Positions 35,802 to 44,478 of a stretch of 64,000 nucleotides of DNA are shown here, one piece after another (position 1 is the stretch's first letter; the number at the start of each line of letters is the position of its first letter). Source of the stretch: Slackia faecicanis (GTDB lineage Bacteria > Actinomycetota > Coriobacteriia > Coriobacteriales > Eggerthellaceae); the NCBI RefSeq assembly GCF_003725295.1, contig NZ_QICB01000006.1, forward strand, positions 42,478 through 106,477, written 5' to 3'. Both the position numbers and the translations under genes were made by a program. The notes under the pieces are model-generated. The model did no database searches and was not told the DNA's origin. It saw only the letters and a program-made list of their open reading frames with translations.

Positions 35802-36251
35802 GCATCCACTCCGTTCTCTCTAGCGAAGGCGCCACGCCATCGCGCTGAACATAGCGCGATAATACCCCACCGGTGCTCGAATCGTTTGTAAAATATAGTT
35901 TTGCCTGCTGAAAAAAATCCGTTGATGACCAGGTACGACAGCGCATTAGACAAACCAACCGCATACGGCGCGTAAACTGCCGTCGGCCCTCAGGGAAACG
36001 GTGAATGGGAGTGGCGCTTTTGCAGAATCCATCGGAAAGCAGCGAGCGTTTGAGCTCGATGAGCTATATTCGCCACGCGCACGTCACTTGCAAATGCCGA
36101 ATCGACACCCTGCCGCCGAAACGCCGGCGGAAAGGATCGACAGCATTCGCTTTCGGCCCGACCGGAAAAGGAAGACACCGCTTAAGCCCCGTTCAATCGG
36201 ACCTAGTGAATGCGGAAAACAAAAAAGGCACCCAATGGATGCCTGAGAATT
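35802..36251. other. gene-free stretch upstream of the SLH protein
   Basis: 450 bases, with no protein gene seen. The AT-rich part near 35880-35930 is probably the promoter of the SLH gene on the minus strand, but no clear -35/-10 pair could be set. The tRNA follows immediately. Confidence 0.45.
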
Positions 36252-36328
36252 TGGTCGCGGGGGCCGGATTTGAACCGACGGCCTCCGGGTTATGAGCCCG
36301 GCGAGCTACCAGACTGCTCCACCCCGCA
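36252..36328 (-). tRNA. initiator tRNA-Met (CAU)
   Basis: 77 bases including an encoded CCA (complement of 36252-36254). The anticodon loop CTCATAA gives CAU, and the anticodon stem has the three G-C pairs (GGG/CCC) that mark the initiator. The sequence is nearly that of the Escherichia coli initiator from D-arm to T-arm. The end pair is U1 with G72, not C1 with A72; see findings. Confidence 0.95.
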
Positions 36329-36701
36329 ATATGTATAAGCCCCTTAGGGCAAGAAGTTATATTACGCGCCCTTGATGAGGAGTGCAAGATTTGGATTGTA
36401 TTTTGCGCGGGCCATCACGCGTTCTCCACAACTTACCAACGGATGCCGAAATCGGCAAACGGACTTCCGCATTCTCGCATCCGAAAGCGGGCCTTCTCTA
36501 GCCTAAGCAGAAGCGAACCGAGGCCGCGCCGCAGCAGGCTCCTCAAGCAATCAGGAAAGCCCGCTCCGTGCGGCGCAATCATAGCTGCACCGCACCGCGA
36601 ATAGCACCGGTCAACCTGGTCAACCGCTAAGACCGACTCAAGCAGCAGTGCCGTCGCGCCGCCTCGCCGCTTGCGCGACAACCGTTACCCGGCGCAAACG
36701 C
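36329..36701. other. gene-free stretch after the tRNA
   Basis: 373 bases. A minus-strand frame at 36433-36681 has an Arg/Gly/Leu-rich translation with no ribosome site; not accepted as a gene. I see nothing else in it. Confidence 0.45.
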
Positions 36702-37778
36702 CTACGCGCGTTCCGCCAGATAGCAGCAGTGGATCTTCGGGTTGCGTTCGAAATCGTGCGGGATGGTTTTCGCCGTGATGTCGGTCAGCTTCACGCCCTG
36801 CGCCTCGAGCTCTTCGAAATCGGGCTTGAAGTTGCGCAGATTGCAGCTGAACACCGCCACGCCGCCCGGCGCCAACAGCCGCACCACGTGCGACAGCAGC
36901 TTCACGTGGTCGCGCTGCACGCTCCAGGTGTTCTTGCCCATAGCCTTCGAGTTGGAAAACGTGGGCGGGTCCACAAAGACCAGGTCGAACTGGCGCCCCT
37001 GCTTCACCGCGTTCACCATCCACTGCAGCACGTCGGCGCGCTCGTAGCGATGCTCGGGGCCTTCGCAGCCGTTCAGCGCCATGTTGCGCCTGGCCCAATC
37101 CAGATACGTCTGGGAAAGGTCCACCGTCAGCGTGCTGGCCGCGCCGCACACCGCTGCGTGCACCGTGCAGGTGCCCGTGTACGAGAACAGGTTCAAAAAG
37201 CGCTTGCCTTCGGCCATGCCGCCCACCATTTCGCGAGTCACGCGATGGTCCAGGAAGATGCCCGTGTCCAGGTAGCTGCCCATGTCCACCTCAAGCACGT
37301 TGCCGGCCTCCTGCGTATACATGAGGTAGCCGTCTTTCTGCTGGTCGACGTATTGGCCGCCGCCCTTTTCGCGGCGACGCGTCTTGGCGAACACGCGCCC
37401 CGAAGGAATGCCCGTCACGGCCGATGCGATGGCCACCGCATCGCGGAAACGCGCTTCGGCCTTTTCGGGATCGATGCTTTTCGGCGCCTGGTATTCGGCC
37501 ACGATCAGGCAGCTTTCGCCTTCGCTTTTCCATACTCCGTCGTAGCGGTCGATCGCCACCGAGAAATCGGGCAGGTCGGCATCGTAGATGCGATAGCACG
37601 AAACGTCGTTCTTGCGCGCCCACTTGCGGCGCTCTTTCGCCACCTTCTTGAAGCGCGCGGCGAACTGGTCCGATCCCTTATCGTGCACGGGAACGGAAAT
37701 TTCGGCGCCGCTTTCAAGATTGGCGACCTTGATGACGGATGCCGGGGCATCCATGAATGCAGGGGTAGTCGTAGTCAT
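36702..37778 (-). CDS. RlmK-like 23S rRNA methyltransferase (class I SAM-dependent)
   Basis: 358 residues. The C-terminal half is a SAM-dependent methyltransferase with FLNLFSYTGTCTVHAA (motif I, about 193-208) and motif IV VDPPTFSNSKAMGKNTWSVQ followed by RDHVKLLSHV, very like the RlmK half of the bifunctional 23S rRNA m7G2069 enzyme RlmKL; the m5C enzyme RlmI is more distant. The N-terminal RlmL half is absent, so it is a stand-alone form. The N-terminus of about 180 residues forms the substrate-binding part. ATG 37778 has only a weak ribosome site; alternative starts are close. The exact target base is inferred. Confidence 0.8.
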   Translation of the reverse strand: MTTTTPAFMDAPASVIKVANLESGAEISVPVHDKGSDQFAARFKKVAKERRKWARKNDVSCYRIYDADLPDFSVAIDRYDGVWKSEGESCLIVAEYQAPKSIDPEKAEARFRDAVAIASAVTGIPSGRVFAKTRRREKGGGQYVDQQKDGYLMYTQEAGNVLEVDMGSYLDTGIFLDHRVTREMVGGMAEGKRFLNLFSYTGTCTVHAAVCGAASTLTVDLSQTYLDWARRNMALNGCEGPEHRYERADVLQWMVNAVKQGRQFDLVFVDPPTFSNSKAMGKNTWSVQRDHVKLLSHVVRLLAPGGVAVFSCNLRNFKPDFEELEAQGVKLTDITAKTIPHDFERNPKIHCCYLAERA

Positions 37779-37904
37779 GCGCCCTATGGTAGCGAAGGCG
37801 GACGGATGCGTCTACGAAAACGGCCGGATGCGCCGCACGCGACGAAAAAACCAGGCCGCAGCCACGAATCGAACCGCACGCCGCCTTCGCTTCGATGCGC
37901 CGCC

Positions 37905-38018
37905 CTAAAGGCGATGCTTGCGAGCGAGCCAATAGACAAGCGCCATGAACCCTACCGAGAAACAAGCCGCCGACAACATCGCGGTCGCGAACGCGCCGCT
38001 GAACAGACCCGTACTCAT
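37905..38018 (-). CDS. 37-residue single-pass membrane protein
   Basis: A small frame with a strong GGAGGCG site ahead of ATG 38018. The product has one hydrophobic stretch (about 8-30) and ends with the basic WLARKHRL, so it is probably inserted with its N-terminus out. Its length is like regulatory or subunit-like small membrane proteins, but no family is recognised. It is downstream in direction from the Nudix gene. Confidence 0.6.
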   Translation of the reverse strand: MSTGLFSGAFATAMLSAACFSVGFMALVYWLARKHRL

Positions 38019-38143
38019 GAAAACGCCTCCTTCGCCTTGCGAGCAACCTCTCACGTCTTCGACTTCAGCATACGAAGCGCAGGCCAACACCAGGCAAGAG
38101 ACACGTCGATCCCAGGTCAAAAGCATGTAATATCGGCGGCGCC

Positions 38144-38761
38144 TTACGCGAACGGCGGGTTCGCCACCATTTCGAGCACCAGCTGGCAGCGGATGGAAAG
38201 CGGGTCGCGATTCTCGGCAAGAAAGCGCGGAATGTCTTCGCGCTTGAGTTCGAACGCCTCGATGAACTCGGTCGATTCCGCACGGGGCTCGCCCACGCGC
38301 TCCACTTCGGCGAATACCATGGCGATGCTTTCGTCGCCCATGCCGAGCGACGAATAGCCCGGCTGCAGCGATGCGCGCGCATTCACAGGGCGACCGTTTT
38401 CATCGCGCACCAGATCGTAGCCGGTCTCTTCGCGCAGCTCGCGGGCGGCGCATTCCACCACGTCTTCGTCGGCCTCACGCAGACCCGCAGGAAATGCCAC
38501 GCACATCCGGTTCATGGGGTAACGGAATTCGCGAATGAGCAGGAACGCGTCATCGGCCGTATGCCCCACGACGCACACGGCATCCGACGACGGCTCCGCC
38601 GTGCCGGAATCACGCACTTCGTCCTCGTAGCGCTGCAGCGCTTTGCGGGAAACCACCTCGTAGGGCAGCTCGCGACCGTCGGGCAGATCGTAGGTGAGCA
38701 CGTATTTCTTCAGCCAGCCGTCGCTGACCTGTTCCACGGTTTTCAGCTCGGGCATCTTCAT
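38144..38761 (-). CDS. Nudix hydrolase, ADP-ribose pyrophosphatase-like
   Basis: 205 residues with a complete Nudix box at 93-115 (G-x5-E-x7-REL-x-EE-x-G; here GLREADEDVVECAARELREE then TGYDL). The box positions the metal-bound nucleoside-diphosphate-X substrate for hydrolysis. The layout with a beta-rich N-terminal part suggests the ADP-ribose type (NudF-like), but substrate class cannot be fixed. Start ATG 38761 follows GGAGGTG and overlaps the stop of the Kbl/BioF gene by four bases (ATGA), so both are coupled. Confidence 0.87.
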   Translation of the reverse strand: MKMPELKTVEQVSDGWLKKYVLTYDLPDGRELPYEVVSRKALQRYEDEVRDSGTAEPSSDAVCVVGHTADDAFLLIREFRYPMNRMCVAFPAGLREADEDVVECAARELREETGYDLVRDENGRPVNARASLQPGYSSLGMGDESIAMVFAEVERVGEPRAESTEFIEAFELKREDIPRFLAENRDPLSIRCQLVLEMVANPPFA

Positions 38762-39873
38762 CGCAGCACCTCCAGATCGCGGCCGACATTCACGAACGCC
38801 TCGACGGCGAGGTCCAAATCCTTCTGCGTGTGGTCCGCGGAAAGAATGCAGCGGATACGCGCTTTTCCACGCGCCACCAGCGGATACTGGATCGCCTGCG
38901 CGAACACGCCCTGCTCGTAGAGCGCATCGCTCATGCGCACGGCCAACGCTTCGTCGCCGATCATGACGGGCACCACCGGCGTGGTGGAGATGCCCGTATC
39001 GAAGCCCGCTTCCTGCATGCGCTCGGCGAAGTACGCACGGTTGTTCCACAAGCGGCGCACGCGCGAATCGTCCGCCGCGATGAGACGCAGCGATTCGGCC
39101 GCGGCTGCGGCCAGCGAAGGCGCGAGCGGCGATGCCGTCAGGATGAACGAGCGGGCGCCCACGCGCACGCGGTCGATCAGCTCCCGGCTGCCGGCCACGA
39201 AACCGCCCATGACGCCGAACGCCTTGCCGAGCGAGCCGGTTTCCACCTGCACGCGGCCTTCCAAGCCGAAGTGCGCCACCGTGCCGCGGCCCATGGGGCC
39301 CATCACGCCGTCGCCGTGGGCGTCGTCCACCAGAAACATGGCCCCGTGGCGTTCGCACACCGCGGCTATTTCGTCGAGCGGCGCCACATCGCCGTCCATG
39401 CTGAACACGGCATCGGTCATGACCAGCTTGGTTTCGGCTTCGCAGGCCGCGAGCTTTTCTTCGAGGTCGCGCGCGTCGCAGTGCTTGTACACCGTGGTGT
39501 GCGCGCGCGACAGGCGACATCCGTCGATCAGGCTGCCGTGGTTGAGTTCGTCGGAGAAAATCTCGTCGCCCTTGCCCGCCAGCACGGGGATCACGCCTAC
39601 GTTGGCCGCATAACCCGACGAGAACACCAACGCGGCCTCGACCCCCTTGAACGCCGCCAACTCGCGCTCGAGCTCGGCATGCGCGGGAAAATCGCCCACG
39701 ATGTTGCGGCTCGCGCACGGGCCCACGCCGTATTCGTCAAGCGCGCGTTTGGCCGCGGCCACCACCTCGGGCGCGTCGGCCAGGCCCAGATAGTTATTCG
39801 ACGCAAGATTCACCACGCTTTTGCCCGCGAGCACCACGCGGCCGCCCTGGGGCGTTTCGGTCGTTCTGAACAT
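38758..39873 (-). CDS. 2-amino-3-ketobutyrate CoA ligase / 8-amino-7-oxononanoate synthase family
   Basis: 371 residues, alpha-oxoamine synthase family (fold-type I PLP). Key residues are seen: His112, Asp183 and His186 and the PLP lysine Lys217 in ETGSLGKAFGVMGG. It condenses an amino acid with an acyl-CoA: glycine with acetyl-CoA (Kbl) or alanine with pimeloyl-CoA or -ACP (BioF). No bioA/bioD or tdh gene is near, so the role is open. It is shorter at the N-terminus than Escherichia coli Kbl. Start ATG 39873 follows AAGGAGG; cotranscribed with the Nudix gene downstream. Confidence 0.85.
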   Translation of the reverse strand: MFRTTETPQGGRVVLAGKSVVNLASNNYLGLADAPEVVAAAKRALDEYGVGPCASRNIVGDFPAHAELERELAAFKGVEAALVFSSGYAANVGVIPVLAGKGDEIFSDELNHGSLIDGCRLSRAHTTVYKHCDARDLEEKLAACEAETKLVMTDAVFSMDGDVAPLDEIAAVCERHGAMFLVDDAHGDGVMGPMGRGTVAHFGLEGRVQVETGSLGKAFGVMGGFVAGSRELIDRVRVGARSFILTASPLAPSLAAAAAESLRLIAADDSRVRRLWNNRAYFAERMQEAGFDTGISTTPVVPVMIGDEALAVRMSDALYEQGVFAQAIQYPLVARGKARIRCILSADHTQKDLDLAVEAFVNVGRDLEVLR

Positions 39874-40831
39874 GCCGCCTCCTTACCGCGCAGATGCGCG
39901 TCTTGCGAAAGTAGTTCCGTCCGCCATTGTACTCGCGAAGGGGCGGCCGCCGCGGGCGGCGGCGGGTGACAGGCCATGGGCGGCGCGCGATTCCCCGAAA
40001 CGATCTGGGCGCGACCTCGAAGCGGGTTGCGCTCGGCGCCAAGGCGGACGCCACGCCGCCGCGGTGGGCGCGCAGATCGTTGACGCGGGAGCCGCACCTC
40101 CGAAACAGGCGGAGCGGGCCGTGATTTCAAGCGCGCCGCCCCTCACACGATGCCAGGAGCGCGCGAGGAGCGGCGCGCGGCGAGATTTTCGCGAGACCGC
40201 ACGACGAGAACGATGCGCAAAAGAGCCCCCGCGCTGGAATTGCGCGAAAAGATGCACGTTTTTTGCAGTTGGCGGTCTTTTCGGGGCCCCGATTCTTCCC
40301 CACGAGCGCCGAAACCCGATATTCGGAGGCTGTTTTCGGATAAAACGGCCCTCTTGGCAGCGAAAACACCGGCCAAAAGACCGCCAACTGCAAATTTCTT
40401 ACATTTTTTCGGCTCCTGACTGCGTGCGACCTCCGAAACGAGCTGCGCGCGGCCTCGAAGCGGGCACGATCTGCAAGTTTTTTCGTTTTTCAATCACTGG
40501 AGAACGCCTGCAACTTTCGCAGCGCAGCAAAATCCCAGGTCAGGATTTTCATCAGCAAAGGTGCGCCCGCAAAGCGAGGTCGAACGCGCCCCTTTCCCGC
40601 CGCGTCATGATTGAAAAACGACAATTTTTGACAAGTCGCGCGAAAAATCGAGAAAACACGTCCGAATCCGCCGCCAGAAGAGCGCCGCCGCGCTCAAACG
40701 CGTACACTCTGGCAAAACCAGAAGCTCGCGACGGGCCCGAAGCCCTGCGCGTGCGCACCGACGAAGCCGGAGGCCTGCGGCGGCGCCGAAGCCGTGCGCG
40801 GCCCCCGTATTTCTTTTCGAAAGGACCGGCT
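39874..40831. other. long gene-free spacer rich in A/T-runs and CTGCAA words
   Basis: 958 bases between divergent genes, the longest such stretch here. Frames exist on both strands but their translations are Arg/Lys-rich and unlike proteins. It contains the 133-bp unit with 20-bp inverted repeats at 40262-40394, several CTGCAA/TTGCAG words, and short near-repeats of GCGCG[A/G]CCTCGAAGCGGG (near 40009 and 40445). No promoter was set with confidence. Confidence 0.5.
40262..40394. repeat. 133-bp unit with 20-bp perfect terminal inverted repeats
   Basis: TTTGCAGTTGGCGGTCTTTT (40262-40281) and its perfect reverse complement (40375-40394) frame about 93 bases that hold two more small stems (for example GTTTT with AAAAC around a 5-base loop near 40335). 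It is either a small mobile (MITE-like) element or a strongly folded RNA. No transposase is near. See findings. Confidence 0.7.
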
Positions 40832-42103
40832 ATGACCGCTGAACACACTGAAACCTGCACCCCCGCCCTTGCCGATCGCATGCGCGCCTATGCGCGTCTC
40901 AACGTTGAAGCAGGCTGCGCCCTCAAACCCGGGCAAGACCTGTTCGTGCGCGCCGACATCGCCAGCGCGCCGCTGGTGCGCCTGATCACGCAGGAGGCCT
41001 ATGACCTGGGCGCCCACCACGTGACCGTGCGCTTTTCCGACGAAGCGATCGAGCGCATGCACTACGACAACTGCGCCATGGACGTTTTCGAAAACGTGCC
41101 GTCCTGGCTCGCCGAGCTGAACAACAGCATGGCGCGCAACGGAGCCGCCGTGCTGACCATCGATTCCGACGACCCCGAAGCCATGTCGGGCATCGACCCG
41201 CGCAAGCTCATCGCGCGCGCCCAGGCAAGCCACAAGGCCTGCAAAGAGTTCTACGACGCGCTCGATTTCGGCCGCTGCGTCTGGTGCATCGCAGGCGGCG
41301 CGTCGCCCGCATGGGCACGCAAAGTGTTCCCCGACCTGCCCGAACACGAGGCTGTCGAGCGCCTGTGGGATGCGATCTTCAAAACGGTCCGCCTCGAAGG
41401 CGCCGATGCCGCCGCGGCCGTGAAGGCCTGGGACGCGCACCGCGAAAGCTTCGCCGACCGCTGCGCCTGGCTGAACGCCCAGCGCTTCGACGCGCTGCAC
41501 TACACCAACGCGCACGGAACCGACCTGACCGTGGGCCTGACCGACAAACACCTGTTCAACGGCGGCGGCGACACCACGGTAGACGGCGTGACGTTCTTCC
41601 CCAACATGCCCACCGAGGAAATATTCTCGACGCCCGACCGCCTGCGCGCCGAAGGCACCGTGGTGTCGGCCATGCCGCTGGCGCACAACGGCAGCCTGAT
41701 CGAGAATTTCAGCCTGACGTTCGAAGGCGGCCGCGTGGTGGACCTGCATGCCGAACGCGGCGAAGACGTGCTGCGCTCGATCGTCGAAACCGACGAGAAC
41801 TCCTGCCGCCTGGGCGAAGTAGCGCTCGTGCCCTTCGATAGCCCGATCCGCAACGCGGGCGTGCTGTTCTACAGCACCCTGTTCGACGAAAACGCGAGCT
41901 GCCACCTGGCGCTGGGCCGCGGCTTCGCCGACTGCTACGAAGGCGGCTACGACATGACCGAGGACGAGCTGTTCGAGGCGGGCGTCAACAAAAGCGCCAC
42001 GCACGTCGATTTCATGATCGGCACCGACGACCTGAATATCGACGGCATCAAGGCGAATGGCGAACGCGTGGCGATCTTCCGCAACGGCAACTGGGCCTTC
42101 TAA
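40832..42103 (+). CDS. M29 family aminopeptidase
   Basis: 423 residues. M29 (thermophilic aminopeptidase, AmpS/PepS-type) metalloenzymes remove N-terminal residues. The ligand order is kept: Glu262/263 in PTEEIF, Glu329 in LGEVAL, His358 in SCHLALG, and His391 and Asp393 in SATHVDFMI. The N-terminal about 250 residues form the other domain. It is probably cytoplasmic. Start ATG 40832 follows AAAGGA; an open frame continues far upstream without a site. A 13-bp hairpin follows the stop. Confidence 0.9.
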   Translation: MTAEHTETCTPALADRMRAYARLNVEAGCALKPGQDLFVRADIASAPLVRLITQEAYDLGAHHVTVRFSDEAIERMHYDNCAMDVFENVPSWLAELNNSMARNGAAVLTIDSDDPEAMSGIDPRKLIARAQASHKACKEFYDALDFGRCVWCIAGGASPAWARKVFPDLPEHEAVERLWDAIFKTVRLEGADAAAAVKAWDAHRESFADRCAWLNAQRFDALHYTNAHGTDLTVGLTDKHLFNGGGDTTVDGVTFFPNMPTEEIFSTPDRLRAEGTVVSAMPLAHNGSLIENFSLTFEGGRVVDLHAERGEDVLRSIVETDENSCRLGEVALVPFDSPIRNAGVLFYSTLFDENASCHLALGRGFADCYEGGYDMTEDELFEAGVNKSATHVDFMIGTDDLNIDGIKANGERVAIFRNGNWAF

Positions 42104-42114
42104 CAGGTATAACG

Positions 42115-42150
42115 CGTGGCATGGAGCACATAGCGCGGCTCCATGCCACG
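42115..42150. terminator. hairpin after the M29 gene
   Basis: Thirteen-bp perfect stem CGTGGCATGGAGC / GCTCCATGCCACG with a 10-base loop, 11 bases after the stop. No U-run; termination may be partial, and the following lrgA has its own start. Confidence 0.5.
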
Positions 42151-42259
42151 GCCATGCAGTGGCGGAAACCGGGCCGCGGCGGCGCGGTCCGGCGCGCCGA
42201 AACATGCGTGCTGTGAAGACTTTTTAAGATTTCAGGCGAGCGGCGGGCGCGGGTGTAGC

Positions 42260-43102
42260 ATGTGCATCTCTGCACCCGAGACGAATCGAGATGACACGCG
42301 CCGCGCGCACCACGTTATGCAAAACGCAGCCACCGAACCCACCCGAACCGATTCCCCGCTTTCCGACGGCCCCGCCGTCGGAATCGACGCGCAGACCTGC
42401 GCGCCCCGTCCTCTCGGCAGCGTCGACGCGCCGCCCGCGCGACAGCGAAAGCGCGACAAGGCGAAACTCGGCAGCAAGAAGCTCGGCCTGCTCTGCCTTC
42501 AGTTCGCGTTTCTGGCGGGCGTCTGCTACGTGGGAAGCGCCGTGTCAGACTCGCTTCCCATTTCCATTCCGGGCAACATCTGCAGCATGGTCATCCTTCT
42601 GACGCTGCTGATCAGCGGGATCGTGGCCGAGGACAAAATCGCGCTCGCGTCCAATTTCCTGCTGAGATACATGCCCGTGTTCTTCATTCCCGCGGGCGTG
42701 ACCATCATCACCAGCCTGCCGCTGATCCAGGGGCGCATTCCCCAGTTCGTCCTGGTATGCCTGCTCACCACGTTCATGGTGTTTCTGGCCACCTCGGTCA
42801 CCGTGATCGCCGTGACGCGCCTGCAGAAATACTTCCTGGCGAAACAAGCAGGCGAAGACGTCAAGCTGCGCAAAGTGTTCTCGATCGCGGGCGACCCGAT
42901 CCTTGCGGCCTACGATCCGTCTTTGAACGAGAACGATGCAGAGCGCACGCAGGAAAGCGGGCGAAACGAAGCCGATCGTGGGCGAGCAGATGACTGGAGC
43001 CAGGCGGAACGCAAGCAGGCAGACGGCCGGAACGAAGCCGAACGCGAGCATCGCAACGACCTGAATGCCGACAGGGTCGCCGCAACCGCTGAGGGAGAAT
43101 AG
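42260..43102 (+). CDS. lrgA: LrgA/CidA family holin-like membrane protein with long charged tail
   Basis: LrgA-type proteins are small membrane proteins linked to murein hydrolase export and to pyruvate or metabolite transport. The core (about residues 70-180) has four hydrophobic segments with PISIPGNICSMVILLTLL and IPAGVTIITSLPLI, as in the family. The protein is about twice the usual size: about 65 soluble residues precede the core and about 85 highly charged ones (Glu/Arg/Asp-rich) follow. The start is uncertain: ATG 42260 and ATG 42317 lack good ribosome sites and the frame opens at 42143. lrgB follows after three bases, so they are one operon. Confidence 0.8.
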   Translation: MCISAPETNRDDTRRAHHVMQNAATEPTRTDSPLSDGPAVGIDAQTCAPRPLGSVDAPPARQRKRDKAKLGSKKLGLLCLQFAFLAGVCYVGSAVSDSLPISIPGNICSMVILLTLLISGIVAEDKIALASNFLLRYMPVFFIPAGVTIITSLPLIQGRIPQFVLVCLLTTFMVFLATSVTVIAVTRLQKYFLAKQAGEDVKLRKVFSIAGDPILAAYDPSLNENDAERTQESGRNEADRGRADDWSQAERKQADGRNEAEREHRNDLNADRVAATAEGE

Positions 43103-43105
43103 CGC

Positions 43106-43798
43106 ATGGATATCACCGCTGTCATTGAAACCGTCGCCAGTCTCGCGCTTACCGTGGGCGTGTTCGCGGGCGCGGTATGGCTCAACAAGAAAACGAAGTC
43201 TCCCCTGCTCAACCCGCTGCTGGTATCGGTCGCCGTCATCATGGCGATCCTGGTGGCGTTCAACATTCCGCTTGAATCCTACGAATCCGGCTCGCGCCTG
43301 ATCGCGGCCATGCTGGGACCTGCCACCGCGGTGCTCGCTTTCTCCATCTACCAGCAGCGCAAGGTTCTGCGAAGCAACTTCCTGCCCATTCTTGCGGGAT
43401 GCCTGGTGGGCTCGGTCGTGTCCATGGTGAGCGCCTACATGCTGTGCAAGGCGCTCGGCCTGGGCGAGCAGGTGGCGCTTTCCACGCTGCCGAAATCGAC
43501 CACCGCGCCGATCGCGCTGTCCATCACGGGCGAACTGGGCGGCACCGCATCGATCACCATGGCAGCCGTCATGACCACGGGCGTCATGGGCGCCATTTTC
43601 TCGCCCATGCTGGCCAACCTGTTCCGCATCAAGAACAAGGTGGCTCAGGGCGTGGCAATCGGCACCTGCAGCCACGCCATCGGCACGGCGAAGGCGCTTG
43701 AAATGGGCGAACTGGAAGGCGCGATGAGCGGCGTCGCTATCGCCGTATCAGGACTTCTGACCTGCTTCATCGTGATCGCCGCACAAGCGATCGGGTAA
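43106..43798 (+). CDS. lrgB: LrgB family membrane protein
   Basis: 230 residues, about seven or more hydrophobic segments, the normal LrgB length. Motifs such as LPKSTTAPIALSITGELGG and GTCSHAIGTAKALEMG are strongly conserved in LrgB/YohK proteins. LrgA and LrgB work together in cell-lysis control or in metabolite uptake. Start ATG 43106 follows GAGGGAG and is three bases from the lrgA stop. A bidirectional terminator follows. Confidence 0.93.
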   Translation: MDITAVIETVASLALTVGVFAGAVWLNKKTKSPLLNPLLVSVAVIMAILVAFNIPLESYESGSRLIAAMLGPATAVLAFSIYQQRKVLRSNFLPILAGCLVGSVVSMVSAYMLCKALGLGEQVALSTLPKSTTAPIALSITGELGGTASITMAAVMTTGVMGAIFSPMLANLFRIKNKVAQGVAIGTCSHAIGTAKALEMGELEGAMSGVAIAVSGLLTCFIVIAAQAIG

Positions 43799-43802
43799 CT
43801 AA

Positions 43803-43845
43803 GAAAAAAGCGGCGCCTCCGCGAAGGGGGCGCCGCTTCGTTTTC
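43803..43845. terminator. bidirectional terminator between lrgB and the FMN reductase gene
   Basis: Stem AAGCGGCGCC with its partner plus an inner CC/GG (13 bp, one G-T pair), 5-base loop. Plus-strand tail CGTTTT and minus-strand T-run both suit termination. Confidence 0.88.
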
Positions 43846-43857
43846 AGGCCACACCAA

Positions 43858-44478
43858 CTAACGAATGAAGTTCGTGCGAATCACGGGCTCTTGGGCCGGA
43901 CGCTCGATGCCCGCGGCCTTGCCCGCCTCGATGCACTTCATGATCCACGCCATATTGCGGCCCAGCGTGCGCATGGTCTGCATGCCTTCCTCGTCCTTCA
44001 TGACCTCTTCGGGCGTGCTGCCGTGCACCTGGTTCCAATACTGCGACCCCACCACCAGCATGTTCGACATGGTGAAATACTTGTTGAGCTGGTCGAACGC
44101 CGCCGATGCGCCGCCGCGGCGGCAGCTTGCGATCGCAGCGGCGGGCTTTCCCGCGAAAAGGCCGCCGCGGCCGTAGAACGCGCGGTCCATGAACGACGTC
44201 AGCGCGCCCGACGCGCCAGCGAAATGCACGGGCGAACCGAACACGAAAGCGTCGTACTTGGGAACGTCTTCGAGGAACTGGTTCACCGCGTCGTCGATGA
44301 AGCAGCGTCCCGATTTCAGGCACTTGCCGCACCCGAGGCACCCCGAAATGGCGCCCGTGCCGATCCACATGATATCGGCATCGATGCCTTGCTCCTGCAG
44401 CCCGGTTTCCACCGCGCCGAGAGCCGTATACGTGCAGCCGCGACGATGCGGGCTTCCGTTGATAAGCAGCGCTTTCAT
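43858..44478 (-). CDS. NADPH-dependent FMN reductase/flavodoxin-like protein with cysteine cluster
   Basis: 206 residues of the flavodoxin-like NAD(P)H:FMN reductase family. The FMN-binding loop is NGSPHRRGCT (about 6-15), then FGSPVHFAGASGALTSFMDR binds the flavin ring. A cysteine cluster (GCLGCGKCLKSGRC, about 46-59) could hold an Fe-S cluster or be redox-active, as in iron-sulfur flavoproteins of anaerobes. Function might be redox balance or reduction of xenobiotics. Start ATG 44478 follows GAAGGGGG. Single-gene unit. Confidence 0.84.
   Translation of the reverse strand: MKALLINGSPHRRGCTYTALGAVETGLQEQGIDADIMWIGTGAISGCLGCGKCLKSGRCFIDDAVNQFLEDVPKYDAFVFGSPVHFAGASGALTSFMDRAFYGRGGLFAGKPAAAIASCRRGGASAAFDQLNKYFTMSNMLVVGSQYWNQVHGSTPEEVMKDEEGMQTMRTLGRNMAWIMKCIEAGKAAGIERPAQEPVIRTNFIR

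Noticed and set aside
36433..36681. 82-residue frame on the minus strand
   Set aside because: No ribosome site and low-complexity composition; no support from neighbours.
37905..38126. 73-residue frame extending the small membrane protein
   Set aside because: The upstream part lacks a ribosome site, while ATG 38018 has a clear one.
40262..40394. CRISPR repeat or complete insertion sequence
   Set aside because: Only one copy of the arms in the window, no spacers and no cas or transposase gene.
40127..40493. Minus-strand frames through the inverted-repeat unit
   Set aside because: Lys/Arg/Gly-rich translation; the perfect inverted repeat explains the sequence better than a gene.
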